64,000 nt of DNA, taken from assembly GCA_964525605.1 (NCBI GenBank), contig CAZGKT010000002.1:1-64000 (forward strand). The letters run 5' to 3'. This stretch comes from CAVTWJ01 sp964525605 (GTDB taxonomy: Bacteria; Oederibacteriota; Muellerivitia; Muellerivitales; Muellerivitaceae). Below the pieces are notes generated by a model, which saw only the letters and a list, made by a program, of their open reading frames with translations, was not told the origin of the DNA and did no database searches. The position numbers and the translations under genes are program-made. Positions 18,899 to 27,395 of this stretch are shown here, piece by piece; within the stretch, counting starts at the first letter, position 1, and every line of letters begins with the position of its first letter.

Positions 18899-19954
18899 AT
18901 GATTAAAGTCGGTATTTACGGAGCCAGTGGTTACATGGGAGGAGAAGCCCTCCGCGTCTTGTTGGACCATCCCTACGCCGAAATCGCCTGGGCCACGAGT
19001 CGAAAAGAAGCGCTTCTGGCCGACTATCACCCGAATCTGTATGGCGAAAAAGTCGAATTCATCCGTCCTGAACAGGTCACACCCTGCGATGTTGTATTCA
19101 TGGCTTTGCCAACCGGCGTTCCCATGGAACTCGCCCCCAAATTCATCAAACAAGGCGCCAAGGTCATCGACCTGGGATCAGATTTCCGACTGACCAACCG
19201 TTCTCAATGGGAAAAGATTTATAAAAGAAAACACAAAAGCTGGAAATTGGCCCAGGAAGCTGTTTATGGCATCCCCGAATTGCATCGGAAAGAGATCAGA
19301 AAAGCCCGTTTGATCGCCAACCCTGGTTGTTTTGCTTCCGCTGCCATTCTGGGTGTAGCCCCCTTGGTGAAAGAGGGGCTAATCGAAACCACTAAAATCA
19401 CTGTGGATGGACTTTCCGGAACCGCCGGAATCGGAGCCGATTTATCCCGCCCCGCTCACCATGCGGAGATCGGCAACAACCTGATTCCATACAACGTTGT
19501 GGGCCACCGCCATACTTTTGAAGCTGAACAAGAATTGGGGCTCCTCACAAAGAAAAAGGTGCAAATTCATTTTACGCCGATTTACGTCCCTATCGTCCGG
19601 GGCATCCTCGATGTCATTCACACTTTTCCAATCAAAAAAGTAACCCGGGCCCAATTGATGAATCTTTACAAAGAATTCTACAAGAATGAAGAATTCGTGA
19701 AGGTCTATGATATGCCCAAAGAGGAAGGGGTTTCTTGGCAATATAAACCTTATCCCTGGGTTAATAGCGTTTCCGGGACCAATTATTCTTATATCAGTCT
19801 GGATGTGGATGAGGCTCGCGGACGGATTGTTGTATTCAGCGTTTTGGATTCCATCGGCAAGGGCGGGGCCCACGTTGGGGTTCAAAACATGAACCTGATG
19901 TTCGGGTTGCCCGAAAACACCGGGCTGACCCGCCGAGGCCTGCATCCAATCTGA
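18899..19954 (+). CDS. argC: N-acetyl-gamma-glutamyl-phosphate reductase
   Basis: Third step of arginine synthesis: NADPH-dependent reduction of N-acetylglutamyl phosphate to the semialdehyde. The start MIKVGIYGASGYMGGE has AGGAGG upstream; an earlier in-frame ATG inside the tRNA is rejected. The 351-aa product has the Rossmann GASGYMG motif, the catalytic-Cys motif NPGCFASAA, and GLSGTAGIGA and HRHTFEAEQ. It is alone on this strand after tRNA-Glu. The partner kinase gene argB lies 39 kb away on the other strand. Confidence 0.97.
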   Translation: MIKVGIYGASGYMGGEALRVLLDHPYAEIAWATSRKEALLADYHPNLYGEKVEFIRPEQVTPCDVVFMALPTGVPMELAPKFIKQGAKVIDLGSDFRLTNRSQWEKIYKRKHKSWKLAQEAVYGIPELHRKEIRKARLIANPGCFASAAILGVAPLVKEGLIETTKITVDGLSGTAGIGADLSRPAHHAEIGNNLIPYNVVGHRHTFEAEQELGLLTKKKVQIHFTPIYVPIVRGILDVIHTFPIKKVTRAQLMNLYKEFYKNEEFVKVYDMPKEEGVSWQYKPYPWVNSVSGTNYSYISLDVDEARGRIVVFSVLDSIGKGGAHVGVQNMNLMFGLPENTGLTRRGLHPI

Positions 19955-19987
19955 TGAAGTCGGGTTTCTTCTTAGATCAAGGACACT

Positions 19988-20368
19988 CTAGCCCATTTCA
20001 CCCCAATCGACATTTTTAGTATCAGCGTAAACAATTCCTTCTATTTCGACCAACGGCACCTTGTAAAGCGAGGCGCCACCTCCGGGACCGCCCCGACAAG
20101 CTCCTGTTTTCGGATCGTAAATGGCACCATGGTTTTTACAAACGAGCAATTCTCCATTTCTTGAGAAAAATTCATTATCGTCATAATCCAGTCCAACGCT
20201 CCAGTGACGGCATAAGTTCAGATAGCCGTAATACGCGTCTTCCTTTTTAAAAGCAAATGCCTCGGTAACCCGATCGGACCTTTTTATGTTGAATTTAAAA
20301 GCTTTTCCTACCCTGAAATCTTTGGCTTTAGCGATTTTGATGAAACCTTCCCCCACCTTTTGTTCCAT
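19988..20368 (-). CDS. Small Rieske [2Fe-2S] protein
   Basis: 126 aa from the ATG at 20368. The start is fixed by AAGGAG upstream and by a TAATG overlap with the lnt stop. The Rieske ligands are C-x-H (LCRHW) and, 21 residues later, C-x2-H (CKNH), followed by GAIYDPKTGACRGGPGGG. It resembles soluble nitrite-reductase-small-subunit or ferredoxin-like Rieske proteins. No oxygenase or cytochrome gene is near, so its electron partner is unknown. Translational coupling to lnt is the only contextual clue. Confidence 0.88.
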   Translation of the reverse strand: MEQKVGEGFIKIAKAKDFRVGKAFKFNIKRSDRVTEAFAFKKEDAYYGYLNLCRHWSVGLDYDDNEFFSRNGELLVCKNHGAIYDPKTGACRGGPGGGASLYKVPLVEIEGIVYADTKNVDWGEMG

Positions 20369-21981
20369 TAAATATCTCCTTGGGACGGAAGAGGTTGCGA
20401 AACCTCTCCTTGACCAGGATCTGTCCAAGTTTTTTGGGGGGTTGTACGGATAAGGCCCAGGAGAACCATGGCTGCGGTCAACCAAAGACATATTTCTGGA
20501 AGCCAATTTCCCCAGGTGGTATAGAAAGTCATCGGACATTTCACCACGAGAACGTTTCCCACCAAAGCCTGCTGGGTAAAAAAACCGCCAGAAAGCAGAA
20601 CCCTGCCAAAGGGATCGGTAATATAAGAAATACCCGTATTGGCTGCCCGTAAAAGAGGTCGCCTCAACTCCGAAGACCGCATGATCCCCATTTGGGCATG
20701 CTGATAGGCGGCGGCAGTGTGGCCGTACCATGCGTCATTGCTGATATTCACCAGAACATCCGCCCCGGTTTGAACAGCGCTCCTCATATCGCCCGGGAAA
20801 ACCGTTTCGTAACAAATGGCGGGCGCATAGGTGAAGGCGCGAGTTGAAAATTTCATATATCTTGCGCCAGGCGTAAAACTTCCAAGATTGGAAACAATTG
20901 GCCCCAGGAATGTTAGATATTTTTGAAACGGCATGAATTCGCCAAAAGGGACCAAGTGGCATTTATGATATATTTTCCCTGGTTGTCCTTTTTCGTCGAA
21001 CTCCAATGCTGCGTTAAAATAATCAAGTCCATTTCGCTTATCCCGGGTAACGTCTAAACACCCGACTAGTTCCGGCGCTCCCCCCTCAGCAACCATTCTA
21101 GAAACCCTATTTAAAATCACGGGTTCCGCTCTTAGAAAATCAGGAGCCCCTGTTTCGGGCCACAGGATCAGATCAGGTTTTGATTCGGCGCAGGATCGGA
21201 TCAGGGCCTCATACCTGTTGTAAGTCTCGTTTTCGAATGCTTTGGTCCACTTATCATCCTGATCCACTGAGGGCTGTAATAACGCAACGGTTCCCAATTT
21301 TCTAAGCGGGGTTGAAGAAATCATAAAATTACCCATAACCATCAGGGTGATCAAACAAACTATCGGAAGGAAAATCCCGGCCCACTCACGGGCAGGCAGG
21401 CGGAAACCGTTGAACCTTTTGATCAAAAAATTGGCCCAATAGGCGTTCATGAGGATGATCAAGAAGGTGAGCCCATATTCACCCGCAATTCCCGCCCAAA
21501 AGGCCAAATTGGGATAACCAACCTGGCTATAGCCAATTTCCCCCCAATTGAACCCGCCCCAGGGTCGTGAACCGCGGAAATATTCGAACCCCAACCAGAG
21601 TATCGGGGCGGTCCAAACGGGTGAAAGACCGAGGATCGTTGATTTGCGAAAAACCCAAGCGAACAAACCGGTGTAGAGACTCAGGTATCCCACCAAAGCC
21701 GCCCAAGCGACCGGTCCAAGGTATTTAGCTTCTTCCAGAACTGCAATCCAATAAATGATGGCCCCCATCTGGGCAAAACCAAAAAGATAACCGAGCAAAG
21801 CCGCTTGTTGGGGTGTCGTTCCCTCGAGCGCTAAAAAAAATGGAATGAACGCCACCCAGGCCAGCGGCGCGCTCAAGGGACATAAGGTTTTTTCAAGGCA
21901 ATTGGGAAAGGAAAGCCAGACCAAAAAGGCGCTGAACATGCACAACCAAAAGCGTTGAGGCAATGAAATTTTTTTAAGCAT
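20368..21981 (-). CDS. lnt: Apolipoprotein N-acyltransferase
   Basis: 537 aa. Adds the third acyl chain to the N-terminal Cys of lipoproteins in the inner membrane. The N-terminal half has about six membrane segments; the periplasmic nitrilase-like domain follows, and a last helix lies near residue 500. The catalytic triad is visible: Glu in LWPETGAPDF, Lys in YHKCHLVPFGEF and Cys in AICYETVFP. It lies 42 bases after the LacI-type gene and shares its stop with the Rieske start. Confidence 0.96.
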   Translation of the reverse strand: MLKKISLPQRFWLCMFSAFLVWLSFPNCLEKTLCPLSAPLAWVAFIPFFLALEGTTPQQAALLGYLFGFAQMGAIIYWIAVLEEAKYLGPVAWAALVGYLSLYTGLFAWVFRKSTILGLSPVWTAPILWLGFEYFRGSRPWGGFNWGEIGYSQVGYPNLAFWAGIAGEYGLTFLIILMNAYWANFLIKRFNGFRLPAREWAGIFLPIVCLITLMVMGNFMISSTPLRKLGTVALLQPSVDQDDKWTKAFENETYNRYEALIRSCAESKPDLILWPETGAPDFLRAEPVILNRVSRMVAEGGAPELVGCLDVTRDKRNGLDYFNAALEFDEKGQPGKIYHKCHLVPFGEFMPFQKYLTFLGPIVSNLGSFTPGARYMKFSTRAFTYAPAICYETVFPGDMRSAVQTGADVLVNISNDAWYGHTAAAYQHAQMGIMRSSELRRPLLRAANTGISYITDPFGRVLLSGGFFTQQALVGNVLVVKCPMTFYTTWGNWLPEICLWLTAAMVLLGLIRTTPQKTWTDPGQGEVSQPLPSQGDI

Positions 21982-22023
21982 AACCTCATTATAGGTGACG
22001 GATTATCGAAGGCGAGGGGGAGA

Positions 22024-23088
22024 TTATTTTTTGCGGGGTTTGCCGGTGGATTCGCGGATGATAAGTTCAACATCGAAACCACGGTGAAGATATTCGATGG
22101 GTTTCTTATTGAGGAAGCTATGGGCAAGAATGACAGAGGCCTTACCCATTTCCAAAAGCGGCTGGTGCAAAGTCGTAAGGGATGGATCGGCCAATCGGGC
22201 AACATACGTATCGTCAAAACCAATGATGGAAAGGTCTTCAGGAACCATTAATCCCTTTTGACGAGCGGCCTTGATGACCCCAATGGCCATCGTATCGGAA
22301 ACACAACATATCGCCGTCATATCAGTAAAGCGATCCATCAATTCTTTGCCCAGTTGATAACCCGCGTCCATGGTAAAAGCATCCGGTCGAAAATGCGAAT
22401 AAGCCACAAATTGATCCTGGTAGGGAATGTTATTGTCCCGCAAAGCGTCCCGGTAGCCGGATAAGCGGTCCTGACAAATTTTGAGATGTTCAGGGCCATT
22501 CACGAACCCAATTTTTTTGTGCCCGAGAGAGATCAAATAAGCCACCGCTTTGTAAATGCCCTTGCGGTCTTCGGCTTGGAGAGTCGGAATTTTATCTAGA
22601 ATGTGATTGGGACCTTCAATCGCAACCGGCTGAAGGATAATGAGCGGAAGTTCTTCGTTTTGAAATCTTTCAAGAACGGCATCTTCCATGGGAACGGAAA
22701 GAGCAATCACAGCGTCAATTCTTCGCTCCCCAAGAATACGTTCGTTGATTTCGTTGTAATCTTCCAAACTTCCATTACAGTTATAGATTTTCAAATCCAT
22801 GCTGGCATGACGGCATTCCATCTCGATCCCACGAATAATTTCGTTGTAATAGGGCGAATCGAACATAGTGCCGAATATACCGATGGTATTAGTACGAGAC
22901 ATGACAAGGCTACGCGCGGCCACATTGGGGTAATAATTATACTTTTTGATGGCGGCCATCACCTTTTCCCTAGTATCAGCTGAAATTCGGGGATTCTGGT
23001 TGATGACCATGGAAACGGTGGTATGGGAAACACCGCAAAATTTCGCTATTTGTTTAAGAGTCGACCTGGATTTTCCACTTGGTATCAT
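22024..23088 (-). CDS. LacI-family transcriptional regulator
   Basis: 354 aa from the ATG at 23088; an in-frame TTG 14 codons upstream is possible but unlikely. The HTH is TLKQIAKFCGVSHTTVSMVI and the hinge YYPNVAARSLV. A sugar-binding-type effector domain follows and the chain ends RESTGKPRKK. It lies between secG and lnt with no sugar gene beside it, so its target is not evident. A short interrupted repeat, TTTTC-N8-GAAAA, just upstream of the start could be an autoregulatory site. Confidence 0.9.
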   Translation of the reverse strand: MIPSGKSRSTLKQIAKFCGVSHTTVSMVINQNPRISADTREKVMAAIKKYNYYPNVAARSLVMSRTNTIGIFGTMFDSPYYNEIIRGIEMECRHASMDLKIYNCNGSLEDYNEINERILGERRIDAVIALSVPMEDAVLERFQNEELPLIILQPVAIEGPNHILDKIPTLQAEDRKGIYKAVAYLISLGHKKIGFVNGPEHLKICQDRLSGYRDALRDNNIPYQDQFVAYSHFRPDAFTMDAGYQLGKELMDRFTDMTAICCVSDTMAIGVIKAARQKGLMVPEDLSIIGFDDTYVARLADPSLTTLHQPLLEMGKASVILAHSFLNKKPIEYLHRGFDVELIIRESTGKPRKK

Positions 23089-23133
23089 ATCGTTTTCATG
23101 ACCTCGAAAATTAGTGAGCGACAAATCCAATAA

Positions 23134-23529
23134 TTAGTTTTTTGCCTGTGATGGAGCCGGTACGGATGACGGAGCTACGGGTTTAGCCTGGGGTTGGGGT
23201 GCCTGAGCCGGGTTTGGCGCCGGATTGTTGGCGGCCTGGTTCTGAGCTTGTGATTGAGCAGCTTGTTGTTTCTGGATCAGATCCGTGACAGCGGATTGGT
23301 TTGAGGTTTGTTCCAAGCGCGGCAATACTCCAAGAATTAAACAAAGAGCCATAAAAACCGCAGCTATAATAACAGTTGTTTTAGTCCAGAAAGTTTTACC
23401 ACTGGTGCCAAGTAAACTTTGTCCGGTTCCTGAAAATAACCCCCCAGCCGTCTTAGGTTGTTGGATCAAAATTACCCCAATCAGCAGGATCGAGGTCAAA
23501 ACAAAAAGAATAGTAAAGACAGCGCTCAT
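23134..23529 (-). CDS. secG: Preprotein translocase subunit SecG
   Basis: 131 aa. An accessory subunit of the SecYEG channel. Two membrane helices (about 3-22 and 52-72) flank the conserved loop QQPKTAGGLFSGTGQSLLG. After residue 80 the tail is Gln/Ala/Pro-rich low complexity (AQNQAANNPAPNPAQAPQP), longer than in E. coli. The tpiA-secG order is common in many bacteria. Confidence 0.95.
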   Translation of the reverse strand: MSAVFTILFVLTSILLIGVILIQQPKTAGGLFSGTGQSLLGTSGKTFWTKTTVIIAAVFMALCLILGVLPRLEQTSNQSAVTDLIQKQQAAQSQAQNQAANNPAPNPAQAPQPQAKPVAPSSVPAPSQAKN

Positions 23530-23565
23530 GAATTTCTCCCATCGTTATTTGAAACCATGGCTATT

Positions 23566-23661
23566 TTAATTGAAACCAGTTGTTTTTATCCAATAAAACT
23601 TTTAAACCCAACCTGTTTTCATCTTGGAGTCGCCTAAGACCAAGATGTTAATTGAAACCAG
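23566..23661. repeat. Direct repeats and hairpin upstream of secG
   Basis: TTAATTGAAACCAG occurs exactly at 23566-23579 and 23648-23661, with a degenerate third copy near 23549. Between the two exact copies is an inverted repeat CATCTTGG/CCAAGATG (23620-23627 and 23640-23647). This fills the 193-base tpiA-secG gap and may be regulatory. Confidence 0.6.
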
Positions 23662-23722
23662 AAGGCTTATAAGACATTCACCTCTTGAGTTAAGAGTTAC
23701 ATATCAACCGGGTCTAAACAGG

Positions 23723-24472
23723 CTAAAACTTAACCAAAGCCGTAAAGGATTCCACCTTTAAACTTGCTCCCCCTACCAATGCCCCGTCGATGTCAGGCTG
23801 AGCCATGAGTTGCTTAACATTGTCAGGTTTAACGCTTCCTCCATACTGAATCCTCAGGGCTTGAGCCGCTTCAAGATTATATTTTCCAACAAAATATTTC
23901 CGTATGAAGGCTTGGACCTCGTTGGCTTGTTCAGGAGTCGCCGTTTTACCTGTTCCGATGGCCCAGACAGGCTCATAAGCAAGGACAATCTGGGACAAAT
24001 CGCCCAAACCAATTCCCTCAAAACAACCCGTCAACTGTGTCTCCACTACCTTCTCGGTTTTAGCCGCTTCCCTTTCCTGCAGGGTTTCCCCAACGCACAC
24101 AATCGCCTTGAGGCCGGTCCTAAGTACATTCTTGAGTTTTCGGTTTATGGTTTGGTCTGTTTCACCGTCATATTGACGCCGTTCGGAATGGCCTAAAATC
24201 ACATACTGAACGCCCGCTTCCTTCAACATTGCGGGGCTGACATGGCTGGTATAGGCCCCTTCAGATTCCCAATGACCATCCTGACATCCAACTTGAATAT
24301 TGGAAAAGCGCAGGGCATCCACCACGCTAGCGGCTGCAAGAAAAGTGGGACAAACCAGAATTTCACGGTCACTCACGCCCTTCAAGGCTTCTTTCAGTTG
24401 CTGAACGAAAGCCACTGATTCTTTGACCCCTTTGTACATTTTCCAATTTCCAGCAATGATGGGTACACGCAT
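23723..24472 (-). CDS. tpiA: Triosephosphate isomerase
   Basis: 249 aa from the ATG at 24472 (MRVPIIAGNWKMY), with GGAGG 6-7 bases upstream; an upstream in-frame start would run through a hairpin. Interconverts dihydroxyacetone phosphate and glyceraldehyde 3-phosphate. Catalytic residues are visible: Lys in GNWKM, His in GHSERR and Glu in AYEPVWAIGTG. The phosphate loop is YGGSVKPDN and GALVGGASL. It follows pgk by 71 bases. Confidence 0.97.
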   Translation of the reverse strand: MRVPIIAGNWKMYKGVKESVAFVQQLKEALKGVSDREILVCPTFLAAASVVDALRFSNIQVGCQDGHWESEGAYTSHVSPAMLKEAGVQYVILGHSERRQYDGETDQTINRKLKNVLRTGLKAIVCVGETLQEREAAKTEKVVETQLTGCFEGIGLGDLSQIVLAYEPVWAIGTGKTATPEQANEVQAFIRKYFVGKYNLEAAQALRIQYGGSVKPDNVKQLMAQPDIDGALVGGASLKVESFTALVKF

Positions 24473-24503
24473 CGTTTCCTCCAGCAGGATGATTGAACTC
24501 TCC

Positions 24504-24535
24504 AAACAAAGCCCTGGGAAACCAGGGCTTTGTTT
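24504..24535 (-). terminator. Strong hairpin between pgk and tpiA
   Basis: A perfect 14-bp stem (AAACAAAGCCCTGG/CCAGGGCTTTGTTT) with a 4-base loop begins 8 bases after the pgk stop. On the minus strand the 3' arm ends in TTTGTTT, with no longer U run. It may give partial termination or protect the 3' end of pgk mRNA, allowing different pgk and tpiA levels. Confidence 0.65.
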
Positions 24536-24543
24536 CATTTCAT

Positions 24544-25749
24544 TTATTTGTCCGTCAGGGCCGCTATTCCAGGCAAGATCTTCCCTTCCATGAACTCCAG
24601 GGAAGCGCCTCCACCAGTGGAAATGTGAGACATCTTGGAAGCCAATCCCATCTGGGTTACGGCTGCAACTGAGTCTCCGCCCCCAACTATCGTAGCGGCT
24701 CCCTTCTCAGTTGCCCTGGCCAACAGATTGGCCACCGCAAGGGTACCCTTGTCAAAAGGCTTCACCTCAAAAGCACCGACAGGTCCGTTCCAAAAAATGG
24801 TCTTGGCGGCCATCAGCACGGTTTCATATTTTTTGAGCGTTTCGGGACCGACATCCAAGCCTTCCCAATCCGCCGGGATCTGGTTCGATGGGACGACCCT
24901 CGTTGGGACCCCTTCTTTTAAATCCTGCGCGATCACGTTATCCACAGGTAGCAGGAGGGGTTTGCCCAAAGACTTTGAATTTTCCAAGGTAGTCCTAGCT
25001 AAGTCCACCTTGTCGACTTCCAGAAGGGACTTGCCGACTTCAAATCCCTGTGACTTGAAAAAGGTATAGGCCATGCCGCCGCCCACGATCACGGTGTCGG
25101 CAATCTTCATCAAATTTTGTATGACGTCGATCTTTCCCGAAATCTTGGCTCCGCCGATGACCGCCACGAAGGGACGGCCCGGATTAGAAACGGCACCCCC
25201 AAGGTACTTGATCTCTTTCATCATGAGGAAACCCGCGACACAAGGTTTCAGGTACTTCGTAACTCCCTCCGTGGAGGCATGGGCGCGGTGGGCTGTCCCA
25301 AACGCATCGTTCACGTAAACCTCGGCCAAGTCGGCCAATTGTTTCGCGAAGGCTGGATCGTTTCCTTCTTCCTCATTGTAAAAGCGGACATTTTCCAACA
25401 GGGTCACGTCGCCGTTCTTCATCTTCGCGACCTCGGCCTTAACCGCGTCTCCGATGCAATCGGGCATCATGATTACGGGTTTCTTTAATAACTCTGAAAG
25501 ACGAGCCGCAACGGGCTTCAAACTATACTTCTCGTTTTTCTTGCCCTTGGGCCGCCCCAAATGGGAGCAAAGGATAACCTTCCCCCCCTTATCGGCGAGG
25601 TACTGGATAGTTTTCAGGGACTCTCGGATCCGGGTGTCATCGGTGATCTTGAGTTGCTCGTCCTGGGGAACGTTGAAGTCCACCCGGACAAAAATCCTTT
25701 TCCCCGACGGGTTGATATCCTCGACACTCATTTTGTTGTAACTGGTCAT
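24544..25749 (-). CDS. pgk: Phosphoglycerate kinase
   Basis: 401 aa. Transfers phosphate from 1,3-bisphosphoglycerate to ADP. Motifs are RVDFNVPQDE, CSHLGRPKG, ENVRFYNEEE, the AVIGGAKISGKIDVIQNL hinge region, WNGPVGAFE and GGGDSVAAV with STGGGASLEF near the end. The ATG at 25749 has AAGGATGAG upstream. It lies between the SPFH protein gene and tpiA. Confidence 0.98.
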   Translation of the reverse strand: MTSYNKMSVEDINPSGKRIFVRVDFNVPQDEQLKITDDTRIRESLKTIQYLADKGGKVILCSHLGRPKGKKNEKYSLKPVAARLSELLKKPVIMMPDCIGDAVKAEVAKMKNGDVTLLENVRFYNEEEGNDPAFAKQLADLAEVYVNDAFGTAHRAHASTEGVTKYLKPCVAGFLMMKEIKYLGGAVSNPGRPFVAVIGGAKISGKIDVIQNLMKIADTVIVGGGMAYTFFKSQGFEVGKSLLEVDKVDLARTTLENSKSLGKPLLLPVDNVIAQDLKEGVPTRVVPSNQIPADWEGLDVGPETLKKYETVLMAAKTIFWNGPVGAFEVKPFDKGTLAVANLLARATEKGAATIVGGGDSVAAVTQMGLASKMSHISTGGGASLEFMEGKILPGIAALTDK

Positions 25750-25827
25750 TTCTCATCCTTTCTCAAGAGATTGATAAACCCTAGCGACGAAACCCTTATG
25801 TTCCGCCCTCCCCTGGAATACCAACAT

Positions 25828-26745
25828 TTACTTTTGTTTCGGCTTCAGATCGGTTTTAAAAGCTTCGGCAATTGCGCTTAAGGCTCCAAGCGTTCCAGAG
25901 GCTTCCAAAGGAAGGAATATTTTTGTGGCTTGCCCATCAGCGACATTCCCAAGCATTTCCATATATTTCAACGCAAGCAAATCTTGCGTCGGGTTTCCGT
26001 CATGGATGGCTTTGAAAACCGTGACAATGGCCGACGATTCACCCTCCGCCAAAGCGATCTTCTGGAACTTGTTTGCCGTCGCCACTCGTTCAATGGCCCC
26101 CGCCTCGCCCTCAGCCTTCAATATGGCGGATTGTTTTTCCCCTTCCGCCTTAGTGATGGCGGCCTGTTTAATACCTTCAGCCTCAATAATTGCCGCGCGT
26201 TTGGTTCGTTCTGCTTTCATTTGGGCGCTCATGGCACTCACAATGTCGTTTGGAGGATCAATTTTCTGAATTTCCACCCGAGTGACTTTTACGCCCCACT
26301 TGTCCGTGGCCTCATCCATAATTTCGCGAAGTTGGGTATTGATCCGCTCGCGACTGTTCAATGTCTGATCAAGATCAAGTTCTCCGATGGTGTTACGCAG
26401 ATTGGTTTGGGCCAGTTTCAGGGCAGCCATTTCGAATCGGGCCACGTTGTAGACCACTTTAAATGGATCGCTGACATGAAAATAAATAATGGCGTCCACT
26501 GTTACCACCACGTTGTCCTTTGTAATGACTTCCTGGGGAGGCACCTCAATGACCTGCTCGCGCATATCCACCTTGCGCATATTCTCAAATGGAGGGAAAA
26601 GAACGGTGAGCCCTGAATCCGCTGTGCGGGTAAACCTTCCCAATCGTTCGATCAAACCCTTCTCGAATGGGCGCACAATCCGAATCGCGCGGGAAGCGTA
26701 AATAAAGGCAAAAACGACCAGAACAACGAGCAGAAATCCTGGCAT
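25828..26745 (-). CDS. SPFH/band-7 membrane protein (QmcA/paraslipin type)
   Basis: 305 aa from the ATG at 26745 (MPGFLLVVLVVFAF), which has AAGGAG upstream. One N-terminal membrane helix is followed by the SPFH domain (about 25-180; GLIERLGRFTRTADSGL, EVPPQEVITKDNVVVTVDA). An Ala/Glu/Lys coiled coil (AEGIKQAAITKAEGEKQSAI) and a short C-terminal region come next. Such proteins form ring-like scaffolds in lipid microdomains. The upstream neighbour is an NfeD-like protein, the usual partner of SPFH proteins. Confidence 0.93.
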   Translation of the reverse strand: MPGFLLVVLVVFAFIYASRAIRIVRPFEKGLIERLGRFTRTADSGLTVLFPPFENMRKVDMREQVIEVPPQEVITKDNVVVTVDAIIYFHVSDPFKVVYNVARFEMAALKLAQTNLRNTIGELDLDQTLNSRERINTQLREIMDEATDKWGVKVTRVEIQKIDPPNDIVSAMSAQMKAERTKRAAIIEAEGIKQAAITKAEGEKQSAILKAEGEAGAIERVATANKFQKIALAEGESSAIVTVFKAIHDGNPTQDLLALKYMEMLGNVADGQATKIFLPLEASGTLGALSAIAEAFKTDLKPKQK

Positions 26746-26811
26746 AAAATTCTCCTTAGAAAAATCAAAATCCAAAGGGTTCAACTCGCCCTCCACCCGC
26801 CCGGAAAAGTA

Positions 26812-27288
26812 TTAGGGCTTTTTTTCAGTTTTTGTCTCCGAGCCATGTTCTTGTGCGACTTTCTTCACAACCAAAATATTCGACTTCAAGGTTAAAACCT
26901 TAATTTCTTCATTCACTTGAAGCGGGTTTTCGTTCTCCGTTTCCACACGCCAGGCTTCCCCACCGATCTTGGCATAACCCTGCCATGGAGCGTGAGCATA
27001 CACTTTCGTAATTCGGCCGGATTGACCGACGAGGGCATCCACATTGGCAATTTGGGGTGATTTTCCAGAAATGGTGCCCGCCCATCGGCGGCTTATAACA
27101 ACCAATAGGATGGAGGAAACCGCGAAGACGGAATATTCCACGGTGGCCGGGACGGAGAAAAGACTGACCACAACCGTGATCATCGCGCCAGCACCAATCC
27201 AGAGGAAGAAAAATGAGGCCGTTGAGATTTCCAAAATAAAAAAGACCAAAGCTACTACGGTCCACCAAACCCACGGAGACATCGACAT
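26812..27288 (-). CDS. NfeD-like membrane protein
   Basis: 158 aa. The ATG at 27288 has GAGG 8 bases upstream. Membrane segments lie at about 8-30 and 32-68. A C-terminal OB-fold domain follows, marked by LVGQSGRI, GYAKIGGEAWRVET and INV-type strands (about 80-145). This is the short NfeD class without the ClpP-like protease domain, normally paired with an SPFH protein, which follows 66 bases later. Confidence 0.88.
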   Translation of the reverse strand: MSMSPWVWWTVVALVFFILEISTASFFFLWIGAGAMITVVVSLFSVPATVEYSVFAVSSILLVVISRRWAGTISGKSPQIANVDALVGQSGRITKVYAHAPWQGYAKIGGEAWRVETENENPLQVNEEIKVLTLKSNILVVKKVAQEHGSETKTEKKP

Positions 27289-27300
27289 TAAATTCACCTC

Positions 27301-27375
27301 AAATAAAAAGCCGCAGACAAATCCCGATTCCCGAAACTAATCACCAAATCCTGGGTCATGGATTCACCTGCGGCT
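27301..27375 (-). terminator. Branched intrinsic terminator after gap
   Basis: The closing stem AGCCGCAG/CTGCGGCT (27368-27375 with 27309-27316) is followed directly by TTTTATTT on the minus strand, 20 bases past the gap stop. The 51-base loop is not empty: AATCC/GGATT and GATT/AATC can form two inner hairpins, giving a three-way shape. Confidence 0.7.
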
Positions 27376-27395
27376 CAAATCTTAAACTTCTAGGA

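Noticed and set aside
20369..20731. N-terminal extension of the Rieske gene to 20731
   Set aside because: It overlaps the lnt coding region in another frame; the TAATG start is clear.
23566..23661. GTTTCAAT-containing repeats as a CRISPR array
   Set aside because: Only two exact copies, no regular spacers and no cas genes.
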